Part shown: positions 19,518-29,461 of the stretch, one piece after another
Layout of the letters: each line of letters opens with the position of its first letter
Numbering within the stretch: the first letter of the stretch is position 1
DNA from: Shinella yambaruensis
Lineage (GTDB): Bacteria; Pseudomonadota; Alphaproteobacteria; Rhizobiales; Rhizobiaceae
NCBI RefSeq assembly: GCF_022899355.1
Contig: NZ_JALJCK010000011.1
Coordinates: forward strand, 173,456-237,455
Direction of reading: 5' to 3'
DNA: 64,000 bases
Notes under the pieces: model-generated
Databases searched by the model: none
What the model was told of the DNA's origin: nothing
What the model saw: the letters and a program-made list of their open reading frames with translations, nothing else
Translations under genes and position numbers: made by a program

Positions 19518-20228
19518 CTATTTCTTGAGGGCATAGAGCGCGCGGGAGCGTTCGAGATGTTTGATCATCGCCTTTTCGGCAAGGTCGGAATCGCCCTTCT
19601 CGATGGTGCGGATGATTTCCTCGTGTTCGGCCAGCGTGAAATTCTCGCGGCCCGTCCAGATGAGCATTTCCGTATGATAGGACTTCAACCATCCCAGCAT
19701 CGCGCCGCTGACGGCCGCGAAGATCGGATTGCCGGAAATCCGCGCGATGCACTGGTGAAACTCCATGTCCGCCTCGATGAAGGCGTCCGCATCGCCGAGG
19801 CTCTGCTTCTGCTTGTCGAGCAGGGCGCGCAATTCGGCAATGTGGGCGGGACTCGCCTTGGCAGCGGCCTCGCGGATCATGCCGCGCTCGAAGAAGATAC
19901 GGGCGCTCTTCAGGTGCTCCAGCGTGTCCGAGGAGCCGGAGAGCATGAGCTTGGCCGGCAGGTCGACCTGGCGGATGATGGATTCGGCGGTGATGCGCAG
20001 CACCTTGGCGCGCTCGCCCTGCGAAATCTCGACCAGGCCCTTGCCGGCGAGCGCCTGCATCGCCTCGCGGATGGCCGGGCGGCCGACGCCGTAGCGCTCC
20101 ATCAGCTCGCGCTCGGAGGGCATGTCGTCACCGGCCTTCAACTCGCCGGTCTCGATCATGTTCTTCAGTCGGGCGAAGACTTCGTCGGAGAGTTTCTTGC
20201 GGACGATCGGTTCGGAAGCGACGTTCAT
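19518..20228 (-). CDS. GntR regulator, FadR subfamily, of the apiose genes
   Basis: A 236-residue regulator. The N-terminal winged helix (about residues 10-75) contains PSERELMERYGVGRPAIREA, and the C-terminal FCD domain has the metal-binding acidic and histidine pattern including DMEFHQCIA and EHEEIIRTI. It sits between the two apiose transcription units: convergent with apnL, divergent from oiaX. The likely inducer is an apiose pathway intermediate. Its own promoter region holds TGGTATAAT, an extended -10 on this strand, which is also the shared 12-base motif, so autoregulation is plausible. The start at 20228 follows AGGTGCCCT. Confidence 0.85.
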   Translation of the reverse strand: MNVASEPIVRKKLSDEVFARLKNMIETGELKAGDDMPSERELMERYGVGRPAIREAMQALAGKGLVEISQGERAKVLRITAESIIRQVDLPAKLMLSGSSDTLEHLKSARIFFERGMIREAAAKASPAHIAELRALLDKQKQSLGDADAFIEADMEFHQCIARISGNPIFAAVSGAMLGWLKSYHTEMLIWTGRENFTLAEHEEIIRTIEKGDSDLAEKAMIKHLERSRALYALKK

Positions 20229-20319
20229 AGGGCACCTGGTTTCGACAGGTTTGAATATGCATCAAGTTCCATTGCCGCAACAGCTTTCGCGAATGCCAGC
20301 TTGCAATAACATAAATACT

Positions 20320-20332
20320 CATTATACCAGTT
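20320..20332. promoter_or_regulatory. Second copy of the apiose motif ATTATACCAGTT between gntR and oiaX
   Basis: The 12 bases 20321-20332 match 11317-11328 exactly. Here the flanks form an inverted repeat AAATAC...GTATTT, making the site partly symmetric. On the minus strand the motif contains TGGTATAAT, an extended -10 for gntR, so part of the match might be promoter rather than operator. Its recurrence at apnO in the other orientation argues for a binding site. Confidence 0.58.
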
Positions 20333-20378
20333 GATGTATTTGCACAAGCGGGACGCGGCAGAAGCGGGAGGAGAAAAC

Positions 20379-21635
20379 GTGATCCGTCTGACCTATCGGA
20401 TAGAAACCGCAGGCTCGCCCGAGGCCATGGCGCGGAAGATCGCCAGCGACCAGTCGACCGGCACCTTCGTGGCCCTGCCCGGCGAGACGGAGGAGCTGAA
20501 GGCGCGTGTTGCGGCGCGCGTCGTCGCCATCCGTCCCCTGCCGCCCGTCGAGCGGGCCTCTTTCCCCGACGAGGCCGGTGGGGCCGGTCTCTTCCACCGG
20601 GCGGATGCCGATATCGATTTTCCGATGGATGCGGTCGGCACCGATCTTTCCGCGCTGATGACCATCGCGATCGGCGGCGTGTTCTCCATCAAGGGCATGA
20701 CGGGCATCCGCATCGTCGGCATGAAGCTGCCGCCGGAATTCGCCGCCGCCCATCCCGGTCCGCAATTCGGCGTTCCCGGCAGTTTCGCGCTGACGGGCGT
20801 GACGGGCCGGCCGATCATCGGCACCATCGTCAAGCCGGCGCTTGGCCTGCGGCCGCACGAGACGGCCGAGATGGTCGGCGAACTGATCGAGGCGGACGTC
20901 GATTTCATCAAGGACGACGAGAAGCTGATGAGCCCGGCCTATTCGCCGTTGAAGGACCGCGTGGCGGCGATCATGCCGAGGATCCTCGACCACGAGCAGA
21001 AGACCGGCAAGAAGGTGATGTATGCCTTCGGCATCAGCCACGCCGATCCCGACGAGATGATGCGAAACCATGATCTGGTGCTTGCGGCCGGCGGCAATTG
21101 CGCCGTGGTCAACATCAATTCCATCGGCTTCGGCGGCCTTTCCTTCCTGCGCAAGCGCTCCGGCCTCGTGCTACATGCCCATCGCAACGGCTGGGATATC
21201 CTGACCCGCCATGCCGGCCTCGGCTTCGAATTCTCCGTCTGGCAGCAGTTCTGGCGTCTGCTCGGCATCGACCAGTTCCAGATCAACGGCATCCGCGTGA
21301 AATACTGGGAGCCGGACGAGAGCTTCGTGCGCTCCTACGAGGCGGTGAGCACGCCGCTGTTTTCGGAAAGGGACGTGGCGCTGCCGGTCATCGGCTCCGG
21401 CCAATGGGGCGGGCAGGCGCCCGAGACGATCGCGGCGACGGGTGGCTCGACGGACCTCCTCTATCTGTGCGGCGGCGGCATCGTCAGCCATCCGGGCGGA
21501 CCGGGCGCGGGCGTGAAGGCCGTGCGGCAGGCCTGGGAGGCAGCCGTGGCGGGCGTGCCGCTTGAGACCTATGCAAAGGACCATGCCGAACTTGCGCAAT
21601 CCATCGCAAAGTTTTCCGATGGCAAGGCGGCCTAG
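20379..21635 (+). CDS. oiaX: RuBisCO-like protein OiaX, 3-oxo-isoapionate-4-phosphate transcarboxylase/hydrolase
   Basis: A form IV RuBisCO-like protein of 418 residues. In the apiose pathway this family moves a carboxyl group within 3-oxo-isoapionate 4-phosphate and hydrolyses the product to 3-phosphoglycerate and glycolate. Visible RuBisCO landmarks are GTIVKPALGL with Lys152, and VDFIKDDEK with Lys178, the lysine that is carbamylated to bind Mg. HRNGW stands for the HR pair of true RuBisCO. The loop-6 lysine region is replaced by GSGQWGGQAPE, so it is not a carboxylase for ribulose bisphosphate. The GTG at 20379 is chosen for its GGGAGGAG ribosome site; an earlier TTG at 20331 lacks one. 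Confidence 0.86.
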   Translation: MIRLTYRIETAGSPEAMARKIASDQSTGTFVALPGETEELKARVAARVVAIRPLPPVERASFPDEAGGAGLFHRADADIDFPMDAVGTDLSALMTIAIGGVFSIKGMTGIRIVGMKLPPEFAAAHPGPQFGVPGSFALTGVTGRPIIGTIVKPALGLRPHETAEMVGELIEADVDFIKDDEKLMSPAYSPLKDRVAAIMPRILDHEQKTGKKVMYAFGISHADPDEMMRNHDLVLAAGGNCAVVNINSIGFGGLSFLRKRSGLVLHAHRNGWDILTRHAGLGFEFSVWQQFWRLLGIDQFQINGIRVKYWEPDESFVRSYEAVSTPLFSERDVALPVIGSGQWGGQAPETIAATGGSTDLLYLCGGGIVSHPGGPGAGVKAVRQAWEAAVAGVPLETYAKDHAELAQSIAKFSDGKAA

Positions 21636-21638
21636 ACC

Positions 21639-22940
21639 ATGACGCGTCCCCTCATCAGCTATTACGGCGACGATTTCACCGGTTCGACCGACGTCATGGA
21701 AGCACTCGCCTCGAACGGGGTGGAGACCGTGCTTTTCCTTGATGTGCCGGATGCGGATCTCCTGTCGCGGTTTGCCGGCGCGCGGGCCTTCGGCCTTGCC
21801 GGCACCAGCCGCAGCGAGACGCCGGACTGGATGGACGTGCATCTTCGCTCGGCCTTCGGCTGGCTGAAGACGCTCGATGCCGCACTTTGCCACTACAAGG
21901 TCTGCTCGACCTTCGATTCCGCCCCCCATGTCGGCAATATCGGCAGGGCCATCGAGATCGGCCGCGCCGTCTTCGGCAAGGCGACCGTGCCGCTCATCGT
22001 GGGCGCGCCGCAGATCCGCCGCTACACGGCCTTCGGGGAACTTTTCGCAGCCTATCAGGGGCGCAACTATCGCATCGATCGCCACCCGGTCATGGCGCGC
22101 CATCCGGTGACGCCGATGGACGAGGCTAACCTGCTGCTGCATCTCTCGCGGCAGACGACGCTCTCCTCCGCGCTCATCGACATGGTCGCGCTGCTGGCCG
22201 GCCCGCAGCCCGAGGACGCCGATATCCTGCTCATCGACGTGCTCGACGCGGCGACGCAGGCCGCCGCCGGCGCATTGCTGTGGAACCGGCTGCGCGAAAG
22301 GAGCCGCTTCGCCTGCGGTTCCTCCGGCCTCGAATATGCCCTGATCCCGACCTGGCGGGAGCAGGGCCTGATCGGGGAAAAGCCCCGCTTCCCGGTCGCC
22401 GGGCCGGTCGATCGCATCGCCGTCGTTTCGGGCAGCGTCTCGCCCACCACCGAGCGGCAGATCCGCCACGCGCTGGAAAACGGCTTTGCCGGGGTCACGC
22501 TCGATCCGCTTGCGCTGTCGGGCGAGGGGAGCGGGGCTGCGGTGGAGGCGGCCGTCGAGGCCGGTCTCGGCGTTCTGCGGGAGGGGCGCAGCGTGGTGCT
22601 TTACACCGCGCTCGGACCGGCGGAGGATCGCGGCGGCGCGCTCAATTCCTCGACCGGCGCCCGCCATCGCCTCGGACGTGCGCTGGGACGTATCCAGTCG
22701 GAACTCGTCGCGCGTGCCGGGCTTGCCCGCGCGGTTGTCGCCGGCGGTGATACATCCAGCCATGCGCTCGGCGAGATGGGCATTGCGGCGCTTACGCTGA
22801 AAATGCCTTTGCCGCAGACGCCGGGCTCGCCGCTCTGCATCGCTCATGGCGGGGCGGCGGATGGCCTCGAGATCGCGCTGAAGGGCGGGCAGGTCGGTGG
22901 CGACGACTATTTTTCGATGATCCGCGCCGGCCGGGCCTGA
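21639..22940 (+). CDS. oiaK: 3-oxo-isoapionate kinase OiaK (four-carbon acid sugar kinase family)
   Basis: ATP-dependent kinase of 433 residues, formerly the DUF1537 family, that would phosphorylate 3-oxo-isoapionate at position 4 to feed OiaX. The N-terminal YYGDDFTGSTDVMEAL (about residues 8-23) is the family signature, and the nucleotide-binding C-terminal domain shows VVSGSVSPTTERQ and VVAGGDTSSHAL. Family members act on several sugar acids; pairing with a RuBisCO-like gene 3 bases upstream, and with apsD, apnL and apnO, fixes the substrate. It is the last gene of its operon, facing the anti-sigma gene. Confidence 0.86.
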   Translation: MTRPLISYYGDDFTGSTDVMEALASNGVETVLFLDVPDADLLSRFAGARAFGLAGTSRSETPDWMDVHLRSAFGWLKTLDAALCHYKVCSTFDSAPHVGNIGRAIEIGRAVFGKATVPLIVGAPQIRRYTAFGELFAAYQGRNYRIDRHPVMARHPVTPMDEANLLLHLSRQTTLSSALIDMVALLAGPQPEDADILLIDVLDAATQAAAGALLWNRLRERSRFACGSSGLEYALIPTWREQGLIGEKPRFPVAGPVDRIAVVSGSVSPTTERQIRHALENGFAGVTLDPLALSGEGSGAAVEAAVEAGLGVLREGRSVVLYTALGPAEDRGGALNSSTGARHRLGRALGRIQSELVARAGLARAVVAGGDTSSHALGEMGIAALTLKMPLPQTPGSPLCIAHGGAADGLEIALKGGQVGGDDYFSMIRAGRA

Positions 22941-22980
22941 TCGCATCGACCGCCATCACCTTGACCGGCAGGCCGCGCGT

Positions 22981-23015
22981 CAAATCCGGCTTTCCGGCTG
23001 CAATGCCCGGATTTG
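22981..23015. terminator. Possible bidirectional terminator between oiaK and the anti-sigma gene
   Basis: CAAATCCGG (22981-22989) and CCGGATTTG (23007-23015) pair over nine bases around a 17-base loop. It lies in the 83-base gap between convergent genes. The A/T pairs at the stem ends give short T runs in either direction. The long loop lowers confidence. Confidence 0.4.
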
Positions 23016-23023
23016 CGAAGGCC

Positions 23024-23803
23024 TCATGTCGGGAATTGCCGGTAGCACTCCTCCGCGATCTGCTGGAGCCGCTCGCGGGAAATGTCGCCGGTCACCGCGT
23101 AGCCGAGGTCGCCGTCGATCCAGTAGAAGGTCTCCACGCCGCTGGCGGCGGCGAAGCGGAAGCTCGTCGTCCGGTTCTCCTCGTTGCGGGCGACGAGGAC
23201 CGTGACGCGCCGCCCGGTCTCGTCCTCGTACATGAACAGGGCGCCCGGCTTGTCGGTGACGGGAAGGAGGCGCCCGCCGACCAGCTTGAAGCCGATCGCC
23301 TTGAGGTCCGGGACCTTCAGGTCGTCGATGGCGAGGCGTTTTCCCAGCCAGCGCGCAAGATGCGCCTCCTCGTCGGCGAAGACCTCCACCGGGTGGCGCA
23401 CCTCGCTCGCATAGATGAGATAGGCGTTGCGCGCCTCGTGCGGCAGGGCATCCATGGCCGTCGCCGTCGGCGCCTTTTCGAAGAGCATCGGGCCGAAATG
23501 GCCGGCAAGGCCACCGAGCATGAAGACGAGCGCGGCCGCGGCCGCCATCGCAAGGCGCGGTGTTGCGGCTTTCGTCGCGGCCCGGTGGCCGACGACGAGC
23601 TGGAGATCGGAGGGGCGGGCCGTGGCATAGGCGGCAAAGGCGTCCCGCAGGCCGTCGTTCTGTGCCTGCCAGTCGGACACGCGGCGTGCGGCCTCGGGAT
23701 TATGGGCAAGATGGGCCTCCACGCGCTCGCGCTCGGCCGCATCCAGAAAGCCGTCGGCATAGGCGTGCAGGTCCGTTTCGGTCACGGGGCGGCTCTCGCT
23801 CAT
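23024..23803 (-). CDS. Membrane-bound anti-sigma factor
   Basis: A 259-residue protein that probably holds the ECF sigma factor inactive at the membrane. The N-terminal zinc-less anti-sigma region has DLHAYADGFLDAAERERVEAH followed by NPEAARRVSDW (about residues 8-45), the usual ECF anti-sigma opening. One membrane segment lies around residues 84-104 (AMAAAAALVFMLGGLAGHFG), and the rest is a periplasmic sensor domain. It overlaps the sigma gene by ATGA, the standard arrangement for such pairs. The signal sensed is not evident from the sequence. Confidence 0.85.
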   Translation of the reverse strand: MSESRPVTETDLHAYADGFLDAAERERVEAHLAHNPEAARRVSDWQAQNDGLRDAFAAYATARPSDLQLVVGHRAATKAATPRLAMAAAAALVFMLGGLAGHFGPMLFEKAPTATAMDALPHEARNAYLIYASEVRHPVEVFADEEAHLARWLGKRLAIDDLKVPDLKAIGFKLVGGRLLPVTDKPGALFMYEDETGRRVTVLVARNEENRTTSFRFAAASGVETFYWIDGDLGYAVTGDISRERLQQIAEECYRQFPT

Positions 23804-24366
23804 CGGGGGCTCCGCAGGTGAATGACGTTTTCGGCTGCCAGTTTCTCCCGCAGCATCTGCCGGGCGCGGGAGAGGCGCGACATGACGGTGCCGACAGGGA
23901 TATCCAGGATTTCGGCCACTTCCTGATAGGTATGGCCCTCGACGGCGACCAGCATCAGCACGGCCCTTGCCTCCTTCGGCAGGGTATCGAGCGCCTGGAC
24001 GAGGCGGTTCCTCGCCAGCGGATCGGAGGGCGGCACGCTTTCGGCGAGGCCCTCCGCCGCCTCGATGCCGACGGAGGGCCGCCGGGCAACGGCGCGGCGG
24101 GCATTGAGATGCAGGTTGGTCATGATCCGGTAGGCCCAGGCGCGAATGTTCGCACCGCGCCATTGCGTCCGGTGGCTGAGGGCCTTTTCGACACAGTCCT
24201 GCAACAGGTCCTCGCTCTCCGCGTCCGATCGCGTCAGGCTGCGGGAATAGCGACGGAGCTGCGGCAGGAGGGCAAGGATCTCGGCGTCGAAGGAAAGGGG
24301 CGGGGCAGGAGCGCCCTCCCGCCCGCTGCCCGCCTCGGCGCCATGCGGGTCAGGGCTTTGCGACAT
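23800..24366 (-). CDS. ECF-family RNA polymerase sigma factor
   Basis: A sigma factor of 188 residues with only regions 2 and 4. Region 2 includes SEDLLQDCVEKALSH and AWAYRIMTNLHLNARR (about residues 50-90); region 4 has GHTYQEVAEILDIPVGTVM with the recognition helix near residue 160. It should direct transcription of its own operon and of unlinked stress genes once released by the anti-sigma factor encoded downstream. The start at 24366 lies 17 bases inside the preceding gene. A GGGAATAA/GTCT promoter at 24771-24798 fits autoregulation. Related rhizobial sigma factors respond to oxidative or sulfur-compound stress, but no specific signal can be read here. Confidence 0.88.
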   Translation of the reverse strand: MSQSPDPHGAEAGSGREGAPAPPLSFDAEILALLPQLRRYSRSLTRSDAESEDLLQDCVEKALSHRTQWRGANIRAWAYRIMTNLHLNARRAVARRPSVGIEAAEGLAESVPPSDPLARNRLVQALDTLPKEARAVLMLVAVEGHTYQEVAEILDIPVGTVMSRLSRARQMLREKLAAENVIHLRSPR

Positions 24367-24724
24367 CCCAGACGCCGTTCACGCCGTCGCCGGTCGTATC
24401 GCCTTCCTTGGTGTCCTTGATCCAGTAGTAGAGCGGCATGCCGTCCTTGGCCCATTGTTTCGCCCCGTCCCTGCGGGTGACGAGGGAATATGCACCCTCC
24501 GCCACCGCGTCGGAAGCGGCGATGGCCGGCGGCCAGTTCGTCGCGCACTTGTCGTAGCAGTTCGAGGTGCCGGGCGTGTCGTTCTTGAAGGTGTAGAGGG
24601 TCATGCCCTTCTCGCCGGCAAGCACCTCGCCCTTGTCGGTCTTGACGGTCGTGAACGGCTCGGCGGCGAAGGCCGTACCCGCAAGGGCCGCGACGGCGAA
24701 TGGCACGAGGACTAGGAACTTCAT
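24350..24724 (-). CDS. Secreted repeat protein with Yx(FWY)xxD motifs (COG4315-like)
   Basis: A 124-residue exported protein with a signal peptide ending AFA (about residue 20). It carries two copies of the motif that defines the secreted repeat family PF03640: YTFKND in the first half and YYWIKD in the second, with a CYDKC pair between them. Function of the family is unknown. The final 17 bases overlap the ECF sigma gene, so the three genes form one operon, and this protein may act in, or be an output of, the envelope stress response. The start at 24724 follows GGGAGACGACC. Confidence 0.78.
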   Translation of the reverse strand: MKFLVLVPFAVAALAGTAFAAEPFTTVKTDKGEVLAGEKGMTLYTFKNDTPGTSNCYDKCATNWPPAIAASDAVAEGAYSLVTRRDGAKQWAKDGMPLYYWIKDTKEGDTTGDGVNGVWDVAKP

Positions 24725-24770
24725 GGTCGTCTCCCATCGTTACGGCGACTTTCCTGAGCCGCCCCTGCCA

Positions 24771-24798
24771 AGACACCGGTGCCTGCCCGATTATTCCC
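24771..24798 (-). promoter_or_regulatory. Putative ECF-type promoter of the sigma operon
   Basis: On the minus strand GGGAATAA (24798-24791) is followed after 16 bases by GTCT (24774-24771), 46 bases before the secreted-repeat gene. The -35 GGAA core with a GTCT-like -10 is the usual ECF layout, consistent with autoregulation by the sigma factor of this operon. Not tested against a consensus set. Confidence 0.5.
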
Positions 24799-24931
24799 GG
24801 CGCCTTGAAAAAACCGACCGAGAACCGGACAGCGCCTCTTTATCTTTTCCTTACGTCGCCTTCCCGCCTTCCCAATCGAAACCTGATCCCGTCCGCTCCT
24901 AGTGTGCCGCCAGCATAAACAGGAGACGGCC

Positions 24932-25015
24932 ATGTCCGATTTCATATTCCTCGCGCTCGGCTGCGCCACGTTCGTCGTGTTCGCCGCCTATGCCCGCGCG
25001 CTCGACCGGCTTTGA
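24932..25015 (+). CDS. 27-residue membrane microprotein upstream of kdpF
   Basis: A tiny frame, ATG at 24932 to TGA at 25013-25015, preceded by AGGAGACGGCC. The peptide opens [20 protein letters not shown] and ends ARALDRL, a single hydrophobic helix with a short positive tail. It is 10 bases upstream of kdpF, which has the same size and form but a different sequence. The strong ribosome site and the operon position support translation. It may assist the Kdp complex, but I can assign no function; it is not KdpF itself. Confidence 0.6.
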   Translation: MSDFIFLALGCATFVVFAAYARALDRL

Positions 25016-25025
25016 GGAGGCAACG

Positions 25026-25112
25026 GTGCTCGAACCCCTTTTCGGCCTTTTCGTCGCGCTTGTCCTCGGCGCCTATCTCGTGGTCACGCTGCTGCGGCCC
25101 GAACGCTTCTGA
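25026..25112 (+). CDS. kdpF: KdpF, small subunit of the potassium-transporting ATPase
   Basis: A 28-residue single-helix peptide (starts [20 protein letters not shown], ends LLRPERF) that stabilises the KdpABC complex in the membrane. The ending with a charged residue and F matches known KdpF peptides. The start is GTG at 25026, with the GAGG at 25014-25017 as ribosome site. It lies between the microprotein and kdpA, 19 bases from the latter. Confidence 0.82.
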   Translation: MLEPLFGLFVALVLGAYLVVTLLRPERF

Positions 25113-25131
25113 TCTTCGAGGAGAAACCCTG

Positions 25132-26841
25132 ATGACCATGATCGGGTGGCTGCAAATCGCCCTCTTCTTCCTCGCGGTGCTCGTCACGATCAAGCCGCTC
25201 GGACTGTACATGGCCCGTGTCTTTGCCGGAGAGCGCACCGCGCTGTCGCCGGTCCTCGGGCGCCTGGAGGCCGATCTCTACCGCATTTCCGGCATAAGCC
25301 CGAACAAGGAGCAGGGCTGGCTCGCCTATACGGCCTCGATGCTCGCCTTCTCCGTCGCCGGCTTCCTCGCGCTCTACGCGATCCTGCGCCTCCAGGCCCA
25401 TCTGCCGCTCAATCCGCAAGGCTTTGCCGGCATGGCGCCGGACCTCGCCTTCAACACGGCCGTCTCCTTCGTCACCAACACCAACTGGCAGAACTATGGC
25501 GGGGAAACCACGCTCAGCCATTTCAGCCAGATGGCCGGGCTGACGGTGCAGAATTTCCTGTCCGCCGCAACGGGCATGGCGCTTGCCATGGCGCTGACAC
25601 GGGCCTTCGTCCGCTCGAAGGCCGCAACGCTCGGCAACTTCTGGGTGGATATGACGCGGGCGGTGCTCTACGTGCTGCTGCCGATGGCGATCGTCGTCGC
25701 GCTCGCCTTCGTCGCCATGGGCTTGCCGCAGACGCTGGACGGTGCCGTGACGGCGACCACGCTCGAGGGCGCCAGCCAGACGATCGCGCTCGGCCCCGTC
25801 GCCTCGCAGGAGGCGATCAAGCAGCTCGGCACCAATGGCGGCGGCTTCTTCAACGTCAACGCCGCCCACCCTTTCGAGAACCCCACGACGTTCTCCAACT
25901 ATCTCAATATCTTCGCGATGCTGTCGATCTCGGCCGCGCTGGTCTACACGTTCGGCCAGCTCGTCGGCAACCGTCGCCAGGGTTGGGCGATCATCAGCGC
26001 CATGGCGATCCTGCTGATTGCCGGCGTCGCCGCCATCTACTGGGCGGAAGCCGCGGGCAACCCGGTCCTGACCGCCCTTGGCGTCGATGCCGCCGCCGGC
26101 AACATGGAGGGCAAGGAAGTGCGCTTCGGCCAGGCGATGACCGCGCTTTATGCCGCCGTCACGACCGGCCTTTCGGATGGCGGCGTCAACGGCATGCACG
26201 GCTCCTTCACCGGGCTTGGCGGTCTCGTGCCGATGTTCCTGATGCAGCTCGGCGAGGTCTTGCCGGGAGGCGTCGGGTCCGGTCTCTACGGCATGCTCGT
26301 CTTCGCGCTGCTTTCCGTCTTCGTGTCCGGCCTGATGGTCGGCCGCACGCCGGAATTCCTCGGCAAGAAGATCGAGGGCCGCGAGATGAAATATGCCATG
26401 CTCGCCGTGCTCGTCCTGCCGCTCGCCATCCTCGGCTTCACCGCGATCTCCGCCATGCTGCCCCTGGCCGTCGCCAGCATCGGCACGGCCGGCCCGCATG
26501 GCCTGTCGGAAATCCTCTATGCCTATACGTCCGCGGCCGCCAACAACGGCTCGGCCTTCGGCGGGCTGACGGGCAACACCGTCTGGTACAACACGACGCT
26601 CGGCATCGCCATGCTGCTCGGCCGCTTCGCCTATGTGGTGCCCGTCATGGCGATCGCCGGCTCGCTGGCGGCCAAGGTGAAGGTGCCGCCGTCGTCCGGC
26701 ACCTTCCCGACGGACGGGCCGCTCTTCGTCGGTCTCCTCATCGGCATCATCCTCATTCTCGGCGGCCTGCAGTTCTTCCCCGCGCTTGCCCTCGGCCCCA
26801 TCGTCGAGCACCTGGCGATGCTTGCCGGCCAGACCTTCTGA
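25132..26841 (+). CDS. kdpA: KdpA, potassium-binding and translocating subunit
   Basis: The 569-residue channel-like subunit of the high-affinity potassium pump. It has about ten membrane segments and four selectivity-filter-like loops, visible as [11 protein letters not shown] (near residue 120), [13 protein letters not shown] (near 230), [14 protein letters not shown] (near 345) and [13 protein letters not shown] (near 465). Length agrees with the family (about 560). The start at 25132 follows GAGGAGAAACCCT; an in-frame ATG two codons later is possible. kdpB follows 11 bases after the stop. Confidence 0.95.
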   Translation: MTMIGWLQIALFFLAVLVTIKPLGLYMARVFAGERTALSPVLGRLEADLYRISGISPNKEQGWLAYTASMLAFSVAGFLALYAILRLQAHLPLNPQGFAGMAPDLAFNTAVSFVTNTNWQNYGGETTLSHFSQMAGLTVQNFLSAATGMALAMALTRAFVRSKAATLGNFWVDMTRAVLYVLLPMAIVVALAFVAMGLPQTLDGAVTATTLEGASQTIALGPVASQEAIKQLGTNGGGFFNVNAAHPFENPTTFSNYLNIFAMLSISAALVYTFGQLVGNRRQGWAIISAMAILLIAGVAAIYWAEAAGNPVLTALGVDAAAGNMEGKEVRFGQAMTALYAAVTTGLSDGGVNGMHGSFTGLGGLVPMFLMQLGEVLPGGVGSGLYGMLVFALLSVFVSGLMVGRTPEFLGKKIEGREMKYAMLAVLVLPLAILGFTAISAMLPLAVASIGTAGPHGLSEILYAYTSAAANNGSAFGGLTGNTVWYNTTLGIAMLLGRFAYVVPVMAIAGSLAAKVKVPPSSGTFPTDGPLFVGLLIGIILILGGLQFFPALALGPIVEHLAMLAGQTF

Positions 26842-26852
26842 AGGAACAGACC

Positions 26853-28889
<2,037 letters not shown>

Positions 28890-28891
28890 TC

Positions 28892-29461
28892 ATGCTGAAA
28901 CAACTTCGCCCGGCCCTCTCCCTCGTCCTCGCCCTGACGGCGCTTCTCGGCCTTGCCTATCCGCTCGCCGTGACCGGCATCGCGCAGGCCTTGATGCCGG
29001 CTGTCGCCAATGGCTCGCTCGTTGAAAGGAACGGGGTGGTGGTCGGCTCCGACCTGATCGGCCAGGCCTTCGCCTCGGACAGATATTTCTGGCCGCGTCC
29101 TTCGGCGACGGGGCCGGAAGCCTACAACGCGGCTGCCTCGTCCGGCTCGAACCTCGGAACGACCTCGGCCAAGCTCAGGGATCGTGTCGCGGCGGATGTC
29201 GGCCGGCTGACGGCGACGGGCATGGCGGTGCCGATCCCGGCCGATGCGGTCACGACCTCCGGTTCGGGCCTCGATCCGCATATCTCGCCCGATTTCGCGC
29301 GGGCGCAGGTCGCGCGGGTTGCAAAGGCGCGGGGCATGGAGGAAACGACGGTCGAGGCGCTTGTCGGGCGGCAGGTCGAAGGCCGGCTCCTGGGCGTGTT
29401 CGGCGAACCGCGGGTGAACGTGCTGCAGCTCAACATGGCGCTCGACGCGCTCGGATCATGA
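28892..29461 (+). CDS. kdpC: KdpC, accessory subunit of the potassium pump
   Basis: A 189-residue subunit with one N-terminal membrane helix (about residues 8-30, [20 protein letters not shown]) and a periplasmic domain including [16 protein letters not shown] and [10 protein letters not shown], both family hallmarks. It assists ATP binding by KdpB and assembly with KdpA. The start could also be GTG at 28886; ATG at 28892 is chosen. It overlaps kdpD by ATGA. Confidence 0.93.
   Translation: MLKQLRPALSLVLALTALLGLAYPLAVTGIAQALMPAVANGSLVERNGVVVGSDLIGQAFASDRYFWPRPSATGPEAYNAAASSGSNLGTTSAKLRDRVAADVGRLTATGMAVPIPADAVTTSGSGLDPHISPDFARAQVARVAKARGMEETTVEALVGRQVEGRLLGVFGEPRVNVLQLNMALDALGS

Noticed and set aside
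20379..21635. Carbon-fixing RuBisCO
   Set aside because: The loop-6 lysine region is missing, no phosphoribulokinase or small subunit is near, and the neighbours are apiose enzymes, so it is a form IV RuBisCO-like protein.
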